From assembly GCF_008312835.1 (NCBI RefSeq), contig NZ_VSKS01000013.1, positions 62,001 to 126,000 on the forward strand: a stretch of DNA of 64,000 bases, in the 5' to 3' direction. Made by a program: the position numbers and the translations under genes. This DNA is from Streptomyces marokkonensis. Its GTDB lineage: Bacteria > Actinomycetota > Actinomycetes > Streptomycetales > Streptomycetaceae. The notes below the pieces were generated by a model. The model saw only the letters and a list, made by a program, of their open reading frames with translations. It searched no databases and was not told where the DNA came from. Below are positions 26,243-35,313 of the stretch, in pieces. Position 1 is the stretch's first letter. Each line of letters opens with the position of its first letter.

Positions 26243-27322
26243 TCACGGGGAGAGCGCCAGGCGCAGCGTCCGTTCCGCCAGTTCGCTGATCCGCACCCCG
26301 TCGAACCCGAAGACGGCGCTGCGCACCGTGTCCTGGAGCGGGTCCTTCCACTGGTCCGGGACGGCCGCGGCGCCGCACAGCACGCCGGCCACCGAGCCGG
26401 CCGTCGCCCCGTTGGAGTCCGTGTCCAGGCCGCCGCGCACCGTCAGCGCGATGGTGCGGGTGAAGTCCCCGTCGCCGAACAGCAGGCCCGCGGTGAGCAC
26501 CGCCGCGTTCGGAACCGTGTGGATCCAGCCGAGGCCCGCCGTCTCCTCCTCGACCGTCGTGAGCGTGTCCTCCCAGGCCAGGCCCGCCTCGTGCAGGGAG
26601 GCCACCCGGCGCACGGTCCGGGCGAGACGGCTGCTCGCCGGAATCACCGTCAGCGCCTCGTCCACCGCCTGCCGCACCGTGGAGGCCGTGAACGCCGCCG
26701 AGACGAGCGCCGCCGCCCACATCGCGCCGTACACGCCGTTGCCGGTGTGGGACAGCACCGCGTCCCGGCGGGCCAGCCCGGCGGCGCGGCGCGGGGCCCC
26801 CGGAGAGGTCCAGCCGTGGATGTCGGCGCGGATCAGGGCGCCGATCCACTCCTGGTACGGGTTGTCGTACGTGGCCGTCAGCGGCGGCCTGAGACCGTTC
26901 GCGAGATTCCGGTACGCCGCCCGCTCCGCCGTGAAGGTCTGCAGGTAGGGCAGCCGCAGCAGCCACAGGTCGCCCACCTGCTCGGTGCTGAACGAGAAGC
27001 CGTGGGTCTCCAGCAGGTGGAGCCCGAGGATCGCGTAGTCGACGTCGTCGTCGCGGCAGCTTCCGTGGATGCGGCCGCGGACGCAGTGGCGCCACTCGGG
27101 GCGCAGCTGGAGGCTCTCGCTCTCGGTCGGCGGCTCCGGCAGGTAGTCGGTGAGGGGGAGGGCGTCCGTCCGCCGGAGGTAGCGGTCGATGCGTTCACGC
27201 GTCCACACCTCGCCCTGCTCGACCGGCTTGCCGAGCATGTTGCCCGCGATCCGGCCCAGCCAGCCCCCGAGGACGCGGTCGGCGAGTCCTGGCTCCGTAC
27301 CCACAGCGGTCATGGCGGTCAT
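26243..27322 (-). CDS. ADP-ribosylglycohydrolase (DraG-family) protein
   Basis: A 359-residue all-alpha hydrolase of the DraG/ARH family. The first metal-binding segment is SCRDDDVDYAILGL and the last is GGLDTDSNGATAGSVAGVLCG, carrying the Asp residues that bind two Mg or Mn ions. Starts with ADRVLGGWLGRIAGNMLGKP, the usual GxxxGxxxGxxLG opening. It may remove ADP-ribose from proteins or hydrolyse small ADP-ribose compounds. Nearby sirtuin, Nudix and macrodomain genes act on the same chemistry. ATG at 27322; a second ATG lies three codons further in. Confidence 0.9.
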   Translation of the reverse strand: MTAMTAVGTEPGLADRVLGGWLGRIAGNMLGKPVEQGEVWTRERIDRYLRRTDALPLTDYLPEPPTESESLQLRPEWRHCVRGRIHGSCRDDDVDYAILGLHLLETHGFSFSTEQVGDLWLLRLPYLQTFTAERAAYRNLANGLRPPLTATYDNPYQEWIGALIRADIHGWTSPGAPRRAAGLARRDAVLSHTGNGVYGAMWAAALVSAAFTASTVRQAVDEALTVIPASSRLARTVRRVASLHEAGLAWEDTLTTVEEETAGLGWIHTVPNAAVLTAGLLFGDGDFTRTIALTVRGGLDTDSNGATAGSVAGVLCGAAAVPDQWKDPLQDTVRSAVFGFDGVRISELAERTLRLALSP

Positions 27323-27468
27323 GGCACCGGTCTACCCGATTACCGGCGGGTCCGCGCCGTTTCACGGGGTGGGCAGGGCATGGCGGCGGCGGTGCCCGCC
27401 GGTTAAGGTCGCAGCGGCGCGACTGGCCTTGACGTGTGCGCGAGGCCCGGAGAGCGAGGGGAAGGCAC

Positions 27469-28638
27469 GTGGCGGACGCTGCAGAAAGCGGCACTGGTAC
27501 GGCGGGGTCGGCACAGCGGGTGCTCGTCGCCGCGGACAAGTTCAAGGGGTCGCTGACGGCCGTGGAGGTCGCCGAGCGGGTGACGGCGGGGCTGCGCCGG
27601 GTCGTACCGGAGCTGGTGGTCGAGGCGCTGCCGGTGGCCGACGGCGGCGACGGCACCGTCGCCGCGGCGGTCGCGGCGGGGTTCGAGCGGCGGGAGGTAC
27701 GGGTCACCGGCCCCCTCGGGGACGAGGTGACCGCGGCGTACGCGCTGCGTGACGGCACCGCCGTCGTGGAGATGGCCGAGGCCAGCGGGCTGCAGCGGCT
27801 CCCGGAGGGGGTCTTCGCGCCGCTCACGGCATCGACGTACGGCTCCGGGGAGCTGCTGCGGGCCGCGCTGGACGCGGGGGCGCGGAGCATCGTGTTCGGG
27901 GTGGGCGGCAGCGCCACCACGGACGGCGGCGCGGGCATGCTGTCGGCGCTGGGCGCGCGGTTCCTGACGGCCGGGGGCGAGCCGGTGGCGCCCGGGGGCG
28001 GAGGGCTCGCCGAACTGGCGTCGGCCGATCTGTCCGGGCTCGACCCGCGGCTGTCGTCGGTCAAGTTCGTGCTCGCCAGTGACGTCGACAATCCGCTGAC
28101 CGGCCCCAAGGGGGCGCCCGCGGTGTACGGCCCGCAGAAGGGCGCCTCGCCGGAGGACGTGGAGACGCTGGACGCGGCGCTCGCGCACTTCGCGAAGGTG
28201 CTGGAGGGCGCCGTCGGGCCGAGGGCCGCGGAGTACGCCGCGTCGCCGGGGGCGGGGGCGGCGGGCGGTATCGGCTACGGCGCGCTGCTGCTGGGCGCCG
28301 CGTTCCGGCCGGGCATCGAGGTCATGCTGGACGTGCTGGGCTTCGCGCCGGCGCTGGAGCGGGCGGATCTGGTGATCACCGGTGAGGGCTCGCTGGACCG
28401 GCAGACGCTGCACGGCAAGGCCCCCGCGGGTGTCGCCGCGGCGGCGCGTGCGGCGGGCAAGGAGGTGGTCGCGGTGTGCGGGCGGCTGGCGCTGCCTCCG
28501 GAGGTGCTGGGCCGGGCGGGCATCCGGCGGGCGTACGCCCTGACGGACCTCGAGCCGGACGTGGCCGTGTGCATCGCCGACGCGGGGCCGATCCTGGAAC
28601 GCACGGCGGAACGGATCGCGAGCGACTTCCTGAGCTGA
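27469..28638 (+). CDS. Glycerate kinase
   Basis: A 389-residue enzyme of the GlxK/type-II-like glycerate kinase family. It starts VLVAADKFKGSLTAVEVAER and has VEALPVADGGDGTVAA, SIVFGVGGSATTDGGAGML and VITGEGSLDRQTLHGKAP, all diagnostic. It phosphorylates glycerate to 2-phosphoglycerate, feeding glyoxylate-derived carbon into central metabolism. This would fit the glyoxylate-producing ethylmalonyl-CoA operon 2 kb away, although there is no direct linkage. GTG at 27469 has GAGGGGAAGG just upstream; an earlier in-frame start at 27436 has no such site. Confidence 0.92.
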   Translation: MADAAESGTGTAGSAQRVLVAADKFKGSLTAVEVAERVTAGLRRVVPELVVEALPVADGGDGTVAAAVAAGFERREVRVTGPLGDEVTAAYALRDGTAVVEMAEASGLQRLPEGVFAPLTASTYGSGELLRAALDAGARSIVFGVGGSATTDGGAGMLSALGARFLTAGGEPVAPGGGGLAELASADLSGLDPRLSSVKFVLASDVDNPLTGPKGAPAVYGPQKGASPEDVETLDAALAHFAKVLEGAVGPRAAEYAASPGAGAAGGIGYGALLLGAAFRPGIEVMLDVLGFAPALERADLVITGEGSLDRQTLHGKAPAGVAAAARAAGKEVVAVCGRLALPPEVLGRAGIRRAYALTDLEPDVAVCIADAGPILERTAERIASDFLS

Positions 28639-28675
28639 CGCGGTTTTCCGCCCCCGCCCCCCTTCCCGTCCCCTC

Positions 28676-28697
28676 CCCGGGGGGCTTCGCCCCCGGG
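28676..28697 (+). terminator. Hairpin after glycerate kinase
   Basis: CCCGGGGG and CCCCCGGG form a perfect 8-bp stem around GCTTCG, 38 bases after the glycerate kinase stop. No U tract follows, as is common for Streptomyces terminators. The 280-bp interval 28639-28918 otherwise holds the short repeat and the second terminator listed next. Confidence 0.55.
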
Positions 28698-28719
28698 CCC
28701 CCTTTCCGCCCTGAACGGG

Positions 28720-28746
28720 CCTCGTCCTCGAACGCCGGACGGGCTG
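28720..28746. repeat. Common Streptomyces intergenic repeat element
   Basis: CCTCGTCCTCGAACGCCGG followed by ACGGGCTG matches the short intergenic element I recall seeing very often in Streptomyces genomes (CAGCCCGTCCGGCGTTTGAGG on the other strand). It is non-coding and lies between convergent genes, its usual setting. Confidence 0.6.
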
Positions 28747-28872
28747 GGTGGGTCCGACGGTGCCCCTTCAGTCGGCTGAGCCGGCTGAGTCGGGTGGTGG
28801 GTGGGCATGGGCCGGGGGTCCGAGGGCGGAGCCCCGGGCGGGGCCGCAGCCGCGCCGGGGTGGCAAGAAGAA

Positions 28873-28901
28873 GGCCCCGGTCCCAACCCGGGTCCGGGGC
28901 C
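28873..28901 (-). terminator. Terminator of the psd-pssA operon
   Basis: On the minus strand GGCCCCGG pairs with CCGGGGCC around a 13-base loop and is followed by TTCTTCTTG. This is a textbook intrinsic terminator, 18 bases after the pssA stop. Confidence 0.75.
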
Positions 28902-28918
28902 ATCACAACGAACCGGCG

Positions 28919-29773
28919 TTACGGCAGCTGCGCCGCCCGTGCCTCGCGGCGGTTGTCGCGGAAGTTGTTCACACGGCGGGCCGTGGCGAACAGCGGAATG
29001 ACCGCACCCATCACCAGCTGCAGCGCACAGCCCATCTGCAGCAGCAGCTGACCGCCCGGCGCGTCGAACGCCCACGCCGCCAGCAGTCCCATGCTCAGTA
29101 CGATCCACGTCAGCATCGCCACCGCGAGACGCCCCCGCGGCTTCGGGTACTCCACCCGGCTGACCATCAGCCACGCCGTACCCAGGATCGCCATCAGCGT
29201 CGCCTCGAACGGCAGCTCCAGCAGCACGATCGAGACCACCGTCAGTGCCCCGAAGGGCGAGGGCATGCCCTGGAAGGTGCCGTCCTTCACCGTGACGCAC
29301 GAGAACCGCGCCAGTCTCAGCACCACCGCCAGCAGCACCATGATCGCTCCGACCGCGGCCACTCGCTGGTGCGCGTCGTTCGCGACCATGCCGTAGACGA
29401 GGACGAAGTACGCCGGCGCCAGGCCGAAGCTGATCAGGTCGGACAGGTTGTCCAGCTCCGCGCCCATCGGCGAGGAGCGCAGCTTGCGCGCCACCAGGCC
29501 GTCGAAGAGGTCGAAGACCGCCGCGCACAGCATCAGGATGACGGCCGTGGCCGCGCTGTGGCGGGCCATGCCGGTCTCCTGGCTGCCCTGGAGGTGCGGG
29601 ATCAGAATGCCGGTGGTGGTGAAGTACACCGCCATGAAGCCACAGGTGGCGTTGCCCAGGGTGAGGGTGTCCGCTATCGACAGGCGGAGCGAGAGGGGCA
29701 TCTCCTCCTCGTCGTCCGCCTCGTCGGCCTCCGGCACCCAGCCGGCCTGTGTCTCCGGATCAACCACGGTCAA
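28919..29773 (-). CDS. pssA: CDP-diacylglycerol-serine O-phosphatidyltransferase
   Basis: A 284-residue membrane enzyme that makes phosphatidylserine from CDP-diacylglycerol and serine. The CDP-alcohol phosphotransferase motif D-G-x2-A-R-x8-G-x3-D-x3-D is seen as FDGLVARKLRSSPMGAELDN followed by LSD. Several hydrophobic helices follow. An acidic N-terminal extension (EADEADDEEEMPL) precedes the first helix. Start ATG 29773 overlaps the end of psd by 14 bases, and a terminator follows the stop. With psd it makes phosphatidylethanolamine, a major Streptomyces lipid. Confidence 0.93.
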   Translation of the reverse strand: MTVVDPETQAGWVPEADEADDEEEMPLSLRLSIADTLTLGNATCGFMAVYFTTTGILIPHLQGSQETGMARHSAATAVILMLCAAVFDLFDGLVARKLRSSPMGAELDNLSDLISFGLAPAYFVLVYGMVANDAHQRVAAVGAIMVLLAVVLRLARFSCVTVKDGTFQGMPSPFGALTVVSIVLLELPFEATLMAILGTAWLMVSRVEYPKPRGRLAVAMLTWIVLSMGLLAAWAFDAPGGQLLLQMGCALQLVMGAVIPLFATARRVNNFRDNRREARAAQLP

Positions 29774-30416
29774 TGCGAGTCACCCCAGCCACGGTCTTCT
29801 GACCGACCTCGACGGCCACCTCCACGCCCTCCGGCAGGTAGATGTCCACACGCGAGCCGAAGCGGATCAGACCGATGCGCTCGCCCTGCTCGACCTTGGT
29901 GCCCCGGGGCACGTAGGGGACGATGCGGCGGGCCACCGCGCCGGCGATCTGGATCATCTCGATGTCACCGAGCTCGGTGTCGAAGTGCCAGACTACGCGC
30001 TCGTTGTTCTCGCTCTCCTTGTTGAAGGCGGGAACGAAGCCACCGGGGATGTGCTCGACCGACGTCACCGTGCCGGCCAGCGGGGCCCGGTTCACGTGGA
30101 CGTTGAGCGGGCTCATGAAGATCGCGACGCGGGTGCGGCCGTCCTTCCACGGCATGATGCTCTGCACCACACCGTCGGCGGGCGAGATGACCCGGCCCTG
30201 GGCGATCTCGCGCTCGGGGTCGCGGAAGAACCACAGCATCCCCGCCGCCAGGGCGGTGGCGGGGACGGCGACGGCCTTGGCGGCCCCCGACCGGCGGGAG
30301 CGGAGCAGACTGACGGCTGCGGTGGCAACGGTCGGCAGGAGCCACGGCGAGGCTCCGCGCGCGAGGCGTACGCCGGCGAGGCTGTCGCGAGGTGCAGAGG
30401 TTTGGCTGTGGGGCAT
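29760..30416 (-). CDS. psd: Phosphatidylserine decarboxylase, short pyruvoyl type
   Basis: A 218-residue proenzyme of the short PSD-A type. The self-cleavage site is GLIRFGSRVDIYLP, so the serine of FGS would become the pyruvoyl group; longer PSDs have LGST there. Other motifs: VISPADGVVQSI, FMSPLNVHVNRAP and NERVVWHFDTELG. A single hydrophobic segment lies near residue 40. Start ATG 30416 (MPHSQTSAPRD) has GAAGG upstream; in-frame upstream Met codons lack homology. It converts phosphatidylserine to phosphatidylethanolamine and forms an operon with pssA. Confidence 0.92.
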   Translation of the reverse strand: MPHSQTSAPRDSLAGVRLARGASPWLLPTVATAAVSLLRSRRSGAAKAVAVPATALAAGMLWFFRDPEREIAQGRVISPADGVVQSIMPWKDGRTRVAIFMSPLNVHVNRAPLAGTVTSVEHIPGGFVPAFNKESENNERVVWHFDTELGDIEMIQIAGAVARRIVPYVPRGTKVEQGERIGLIRFGSRVDIYLPEGVEVAVEVGQKTVAGVTRIDRG

Positions 30417-30538
30417 GGATGACCTTCGTAGCGGATGATGCCGCGCAACTGCGGGGGACGGCGGCTTTCCGGCGATCGTAGCGGCTTCGGGCGGCAACTG
30501 GGTAAGGCAGGCAGCCAAGTCGACGGCCGAAGAGTGCA

Positions 30539-30577
30539 TACGGGGTGTGATCCTCTTCTCCAAGAAAACACCCCGTA
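30539..30577 (-). terminator. Stem-loop between the ethylmalonyl-CoA operon and psd
   Basis: TACGGGGTGT and ACACCCCGTA are perfect complements (10 bp) around a 19-base loop. The element starts 10 bases after the acyl-CoA dehydrogenase stop. It lacks a U tract but is well placed to end the upstream operon and insulate psd. Confidence 0.55.
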
Positions 30578-30586
30578 CCCAGACAT

Positions 30587-31792
30587 CTAGCCCTGGAATC
30601 GATACTCTTCGAGCAGTCGGCGACCGATGATCATTTTCTGGATCTCGGCGGTGCCTTCACCGATCAGCAGCATCGGAGCCTCCCGGTAGAGGCGCTCGAT
30701 CTCGTACTCCTTGGAGAAGCCGTAGCCGCCGTGGATCCGGAAGGCGTCCTCCACGACCTCCTTGCAGTACTCGGAGGCGAGGTACTTCGCCATCCCTGCT
30801 TCAAGGTCGTTTCGTTCCCCGGAGTCCTTTTTGCGCGCTGCGTTCACCATCATCGCATGCGCGGCCTCCACCTTGGTAGCCATCTCGGCCAGCTTGAACT
30901 GGATGGCCTGGTGCTGGGCGATCGGCTTGCCGAACGTGTGCCGCTGCTGGGCGTACCGGACGCCCAGCTCGAAGGCGCGCTGGGCGACGCCGCAGCCACG
31001 CGCCGCCACGTTGACCCGGCCGACCTCGACGCCGTCCATCATGTGGTAGAAACCTCGGCCGGTGACCCCGCCGAGCACCCGGTCGGCGGGAATCCGCAGG
31101 CCGTCCATGATGAGCTCGGTCGTGTCGACGCCCTTGTAGCCCATCTTGTCGATCTTCCCGGGGATGGTCAGGCCGGGGCGCACCTCGCCGAAGCCCGGCT
31201 CCTTCTCCACGAGGAAGGTCGTCATCGACTTGTGCGGGGCCGTGCCCTCGGGGTGACCCTCGTCACTCCGGACCAGAACGGCCACCAGGGAGGACGTGCC
31301 GCCGTTGGTCAGCCACATCTTCTGGCCGTTCAGGACGTACTCCTCGCCGTCCTTCACCGCCTTCGACGTGATGGCCGACACGTCGGAGCCGAGGCCCGGC
31401 TCCGACATCGAGAAGGCGCCGCGGATGTCGCCGGCCGCCATCCTCGGCAGGAAGTGGTCCTTCTGCTCCTGCGTGCCGTGCTGCTTGAGCATGTACGCCA
31501 CGATGAAGTGCGTGTTGATGATGCCGGACACCGACATCCAGCCGCGGGCGATCTCCTCCACGCACAGCGCGTAGGTGAGGAGGGACTCGCCCAGACCCCC
31601 GTACTCCTCGGGGATCATCAGGCCGAACAGGCCGAGTTCCTTCAGACCGTCGACGATCGCCTGCGGGTACTCGTCGCGGTGCTCCAGCTCGGTCGCGACC
31701 GGGATGATCTCCTTGTCCACGAAGTCGCGGACGGTGGAGAGGATCTCCTGCTGAACGTCGGTCAGACCGGCGGTCTGGGCGAGACGGGCCAT
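30587..31792 (-). CDS. Acyl-CoA dehydrogenase, probably methylsuccinyl-CoA dehydrogenase
   Basis: A 401-residue FAD enzyme. It contains FSMSEPGLGSDVSAITSKAV (FAD and substrate loop), GQKMWLTNGG, QHQAIQFKLAEM, and DAFRIHGGYGFSKEYEIERL with the usual C-terminal FAD motif. The assignment to methylsuccinyl-CoA rests on position: it is the last gene of the ethylmalonyl-CoA operon, 3 bp after the mesaconyl-CoA hydratase gene. It would oxidise (2S)-methylsuccinyl-CoA to mesaconyl-CoA. It lacks the long N-terminal extension of the proteobacterial enzyme. Confidence 0.85.
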   Translation of the reverse strand: MARLAQTAGLTDVQQEILSTVRDFVDKEIIPVATELEHRDEYPQAIVDGLKELGLFGLMIPEEYGGLGESLLTYALCVEEIARGWMSVSGIINTHFIVAYMLKQHGTQEQKDHFLPRMAAGDIRGAFSMSEPGLGSDVSAITSKAVKDGEEYVLNGQKMWLTNGGTSSLVAVLVRSDEGHPEGTAPHKSMTTFLVEKEPGFGEVRPGLTIPGKIDKMGYKGVDTTELIMDGLRIPADRVLGGVTGRGFYHMMDGVEVGRVNVAARGCGVAQRAFELGVRYAQQRHTFGKPIAQHQAIQFKLAEMATKVEAAHAMMVNAARKKDSGERNDLEAGMAKYLASEYCKEVVEDAFRIHGGYGFSKEYEIERLYREAPMLLIGEGTAEIQKMIIGRRLLEEYRFQG

Positions 31793-31795
31793 GGC

Positions 31796-32308
31796 CTACT
31801 TCTCCTGCTGCTTCAGTTCCGGGCGGCCGGGCTGCTCGCCGCCGCGCTCCTTGATGTACGTCTCGGTCGGCACCATCACCTTGCGGCGGAACACGCAGAC
31901 GAGCGTGCCGTCCTGCTTGTAGCCCTTGGTCTCGACGTGGACGATGCCGCGGTCGTTCTTCGACTTCGACGGCCACTTGTCGAGCACGGTCGTCTGGCCG
32001 TAGACGGTGTCGCCGTGGAAGGTCGGCGCCACGTGCTTCAGCGACTCGATCTCCAGGTTGGCGATGGCCTTGCCGGAGATGTCCGGCACGGACATGCCGA
32101 GCAGCAGCGAGTAGATGTAGTTCCCCACGACGACGTTCTTGCCGAAGTCCGTCGTCTTCTCCGCATAGTTCGTGTCCATGTGGAGCGGGTGGTGGTTCAT
32201 GGTGAGCAGACAGAACAGGTGGTCGTCGTACTCCGTGACCGTCTTGCCCGGCCAGTGCTTGTACGTCGCCCCGACCTCGAACTCCTCGTAGGTGCGTCCG
32301 AACTGCAT
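31796..32308 (-). CDS. MaoC-type hydratase, probably mesaconyl-CoA hydratase
   Basis: A 170-residue single hotdog protein. It has MQFGRTYEEFEVGATYKHWP at the start, the hydratase region LLTMNHHPLHMD and TDFGKNVVVGNYIYSLLLGM, and SLKHVAPTFHGDTVYGQTTV. It would hydrate mesaconyl-C1-CoA to beta-methylmalyl-CoA. Many mesaconyl-CoA hydratases are longer with two hotdog halves; a single-domain form is normal in actinobacteria. ATG at 32308 lies 5 bp after the lyase gene stop. The same frame is open upstream but is shadow coding of the lyase gene. Confidence 0.85.
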   Translation of the reverse strand: MQFGRTYEEFEVGATYKHWPGKTVTEYDDHLFCLLTMNHHPLHMDTNYAEKTTDFGKNVVVGNYIYSLLLGMSVPDISGKAIANLEIESLKHVAPTFHGDTVYGQTTVLDKWPSKSKNDRGIVHVETKGYKQDGTLVCVFRRKVMVPTETYIKERGGEQPGRPELKQQEK

Positions 32309-32313
32309 CGCGC

Positions 32314-33279
32314 TCAGCCCTCCGGGATCTCGAACTTGCTGGTGCGCCGCATGCCGGCGGCGCGGCCCTTGCCCGAGATGACCAGTGCCATCTTGCGGCT
32401 GGCCTCGTCGATCATCTCGTCGCCGAGCATCGCCGAGCCCTTCTTGCCGCCCGCCTCGGACGTGTAGTAGTCGTACGCGTCCAGGATCAGCTCGGCGTGG
32501 TCGTAGTCCTCCTGCGACGGCGAGAAGATCTCGTTGGACGCCTCGACCTGTCCCGGGTGCAGCACCCACTTGCCGTCGAAGCCGAGCGCGGCGGCGCGCT
32601 GCGCGACCGCCCGGTAGCCCTCGACGTTGCGGATCTGCAGGTAGGGGCCGTCGATCGCCTGGAGGTTGTTGGCGCGGGCGGCCATCAGGATCTTCATCAG
32701 GATGTAGTGGTAGGCGTCCGCCGGGTAGCCGGGCGGCTGCTCACCCACGACCAGCGACTTCATGTTGATGGAGGCCATGAAGTCGGCCGGGCCGAAGATG
32801 ATCGTCTCGACGCGCGGGGAGGCCTGCGCGATCTCGTTGACGTTGTTCAGGCCCTGCGCGTTCTCGATCTGCGCCTCGATGCCGATGCGGCCGACCTCGA
32901 AGCCCATCGTCTTCTCGATCTGCGTCAGCAGCAGGTCGAGCGCCACGATCTGCTGGGCGTCCTGGACCTTCGGCAGCATGATGCAGTCGAGGTTCGGGCC
33001 GGCGCCCTCGACGACCGTGACGACGTCCCGGTACGTCCACTCGGTCGTCCAGTCGTTGACGCGGACCACGCGCGTCTTGCCCGTCCAGTCGCCCTCGTTG
33101 AGGAACTTCACGATGGTGTGCCGCGCCTCGGGCTTGGCGAGCGGCGCGCAGGCGTCCTCCAGGTCGAGGAAGACCTGGTCCGCGGGGAGGCCCTGGGCCT
33201 TCTCCAGGAAGCGCGGGTTCGAGCCCGGCACCGCCAGGCAGGAACGCCGCGGACGGAGACGGTTGACAGGCGTGGTCAT
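32314..33279 (-). CDS. HpcH/HpaI (CitE-like) CoA-ester lyase, probably beta-methylmalyl-CoA lyase
   Basis: A 321-residue TIM-barrel lyase. Motifs: RRSCLAVPGSNPRFLEKA, QVFLDLEDACAPLAK (metal Glu-Asp), GRIGIEAQIENAQGL (metal Glu) and IIFGPADFMASI with the metal Asp, then GFDGKWVLHPGQV. It cleaves beta-methylmalyl-CoA to glyoxylate and propionyl-CoA and may also act on malyl-CoA. The ATG overlaps the meaA stop (33276-33279). It is therefore translationally coupled to the mutase gene. Confidence 0.9.
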   Translation of the reverse strand: MTTPVNRLRPRRSCLAVPGSNPRFLEKAQGLPADQVFLDLEDACAPLAKPEARHTIVKFLNEGDWTGKTRVVRVNDWTTEWTYRDVVTVVEGAGPNLDCIMLPKVQDAQQIVALDLLLTQIEKTMGFEVGRIGIEAQIENAQGLNNVNEIAQASPRVETIIFGPADFMASINMKSLVVGEQPPGYPADAYHYILMKILMAARANNLQAIDGPYLQIRNVEGYRAVAQRAAALGFDGKWVLHPGQVEASNEIFSPSQEDYDHAELILDAYDYYTSEAGGKKGSAMLGDEMIDEASRKMALVISGKGRAAGMRRTSKFEIPEG

Positions 33280-35303
33280 GCGGGGACCTCCAGGGGGTCG
33301 AGCTTGTTCGCTGTGCGGATCTCGTCGACGATGCGGCCGATGATCCCGGTGATGTCGAAGTCCTTCGGGGTGAAGACCGCGGCCACTCCGGCTGCCCGCA
33401 GCTGTTCGGCATCCCCGTTCGGGATGATGCCACCGGCGATCACCGGTATATCTGTGGCACCGGCCACACGGAGCCGTTCGAGTACGTCCGGCACCAGCTG
33501 GGCGTGCGAACCGGAGAGGATGGACAGGCCCACCGCGTGCACGTCCTCCGCGAGGGCGGCGTCCACGATCTGCTCCGGGGTGAGCCGGATGCCCTGGTAG
33601 ACCACCTCGAACCCGGCGTCGCGGGCCCGCACGGCGATCTGCTCGGCGCCGTTGGAGTGTCCGTCCAGGCCCGGCTTGCCGACCAGGAAGCGCAGCTTGC
33701 CCACGCCCAGGTCCCTGGCCGTCAGGTCCACCTTGCGGCGCACCTCGGACAGGGCCGAGCCCTCCTCCGCGGCGACCGCCACCGGGGCGGAGGACACGCC
33801 GGTCGGTGCCCGGAACTCGCCGAACACCTCGCGCAGCGCCCCGGCCCACTCGCCGGTCGTGACGCCGGCGCGGGCGCACTCCAGGGTGGCCTCCATGAGG
33901 TTGTCGGTGCCGCGCGCGGCCTCCTTCAGCTTCTCCAGCGCCTTGCAGGGGCGCGGGTGGTTGAAGGGCGGCTGGTAGCGCGTGTCGCGCCAGTTCTGCA
34001 GCGAGGCGATCACGCGTGCCTCCACCGCCGGGTCCACCGTCTGGATCGCGGTGTCCAGGTCGGCGGTCAGCGGGTTCGGCTCGGTGCCCTCGAAGGCGTT
34101 GACACCGATGATCTTCTCCTCGCCGGACTCGATCCGGGCCCGGCGCGCGGCGTGCGAGGAGACCAGCTGGGACTTGAGGTAGCCGGACTCGACGGCGGCC
34201 ATCGCGCCGCCCATCTCCTCGATCCGCTCCATCTCCGCGAGCGAGTCCGCGACCAGCTCCTCCACCTTCGCCTCGATCACCTTCGAACCCTCGAAGATGT
34301 CGTCGTACTCCAGCAGATCGCTCTCGTACGCCAGGACCTGCTGGATGCGCAGCGACCACTGCTGGTCCCAGGGGCGGGGGAGGCCCAGGGCCTCGTTCCA
34401 GGCCGGCAGCTGCACGGCACGCGCGCGTGCGTCCTTGGAGAGGGTGACGGCCAGCATCTCCAGCACGATCCGCTGGACGTTGTTCTCCGGCTGCGCCTCG
34501 GTCAGACCGAGGGAGTTGACCTGGACGCCGTACCGGAAGCGGCGGTGCTTGGGGTTCTCGATGCCGTACCGCTCGCGGGTGACCCGGTCCCAGATGCGGC
34601 CGAAGGCGCGCATCTTGCACATCTCCTCGATGAACCGGACGCCGGCGTTCACGAAGAAGGAGATGCGGCCGACCACGTCGCCCATGCGCTCCTGCGGCAC
34701 CTGTCCGCTGTCGCGGACGGCGTCCAGGACGGCGATGGCGGTGGACATCGCGTACGCGATCTCCTGCACCGGCGTGGCCCCGGCCTCCTGCAGGTGGTAG
34801 CTGCAGATGTTGATCGGGTTCCACTTCGGGATGTGGGAGACCGTGTACGCGATCATGTCCGTCGTCAGGCGGAGCGACGGCCCCGGCGGGAACACATGGG
34901 TGCCCCGGGACAGGTACTCCTTGACGATGTCGTTCTGGGTCGTGCCCTGGAGCCTGGTGATGTCCGCGCCCTGCTCCTCGGCGACGACCTGGTAGAGCGC
35001 CAGCAGCCACATGGCGGTGGCGTTGATCGTCATCGAGGTGTTCATCTGCTCCAGGGGGATGTCCTGGAACAGCCGGCGCATGTCACCGAGGTGGGCCACC
35101 GGCACCCCGACCCGGCCGACCTCGCCGCGGGCGAGGACGTGGTCGGAGTCGTACCCGGTCTGCGTCGGCAGGTCGAACGCGACCGACAGACCCGTCTGGC
35201 CCTTGGCGAGGTTGCGCCGGTACAGCTCGTTGGACGCCTCGGCGGTCGAGTGACCGGCGTACGTCCGCATGAGCCACGGACGGTCCTTCTGGCGCTCTGT
35301 CAT
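33276..35303 (-). CDS. meaA: Ethylmalonyl-CoA mutase (MeaA)
   Basis: A 675-residue B12-dependent acyl-CoA mutase. The substrate barrel begins [20 protein letters not shown] and contains YSHLQ-equivalent [19 protein letters not shown]. The C-terminal B12 domain (about residues 540-675) has the DxHxxG motif as Asp547, His549 and Gly552 in [14 protein letters not shown], followed by [14 protein letters not shown] and [12 protein letters not shown]. It rearranges (2R)-ethylmalonyl-CoA to methylsuccinyl-CoA. It follows ccr by 10 bp and overlaps the lyase gene. The name meaA comes from the Methylobacterium homologue. Confidence 0.93.
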   Translation of the reverse strand: MTERQKDRPWLMRTYAGHSTAEASNELYRRNLAKGQTGLSVAFDLPTQTGYDSDHVLARGEVGRVGVPVAHLGDMRRLFQDIPLEQMNTSMTINATAMWLLALYQVVAEEQGADITRLQGTTQNDIVKEYLSRGTHVFPPGPSLRLTTDMIAYTVSHIPKWNPINICSYHLQEAGATPVQEIAYAMSTAIAVLDAVRDSGQVPQERMGDVVGRISFFVNAGVRFIEEMCKMRAFGRIWDRVTRERYGIENPKHRRFRYGVQVNSLGLTEAQPENNVQRIVLEMLAVTLSKDARARAVQLPAWNEALGLPRPWDQQWSLRIQQVLAYESDLLEYDDIFEGSKVIEAKVEELVADSLAEMERIEEMGGAMAAVESGYLKSQLVSSHAARRARIESGEEKIIGVNAFEGTEPNPLTADLDTAIQTVDPAVEARVIASLQNWRDTRYQPPFNHPRPCKALEKLKEAARGTDNLMEATLECARAGVTTGEWAGALREVFGEFRAPTGVSSAPVAVAAEEGSALSEVRRKVDLTARDLGVGKLRFLVGKPGLDGHSNGAEQIAVRARDAGFEVVYQGIRLTPEQIVDAALAEDVHAVGLSILSGSHAQLVPDVLERLRVAGATDIPVIAGGIIPNGDAEQLRAAGVAAVFTPKDFDITGIIGRIVDEIRTANKLDPLEVPA

Positions 35304-35313
35304 GTCCCGGCCC

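Noticed and set aside
32314-35010. An 898-codon fusion of the CoA lyase with upstream sequence
   Set aside because: The upstream part is shadow coding of meaA; the lyase starts at ATG 33279 overlapping the meaA stop.
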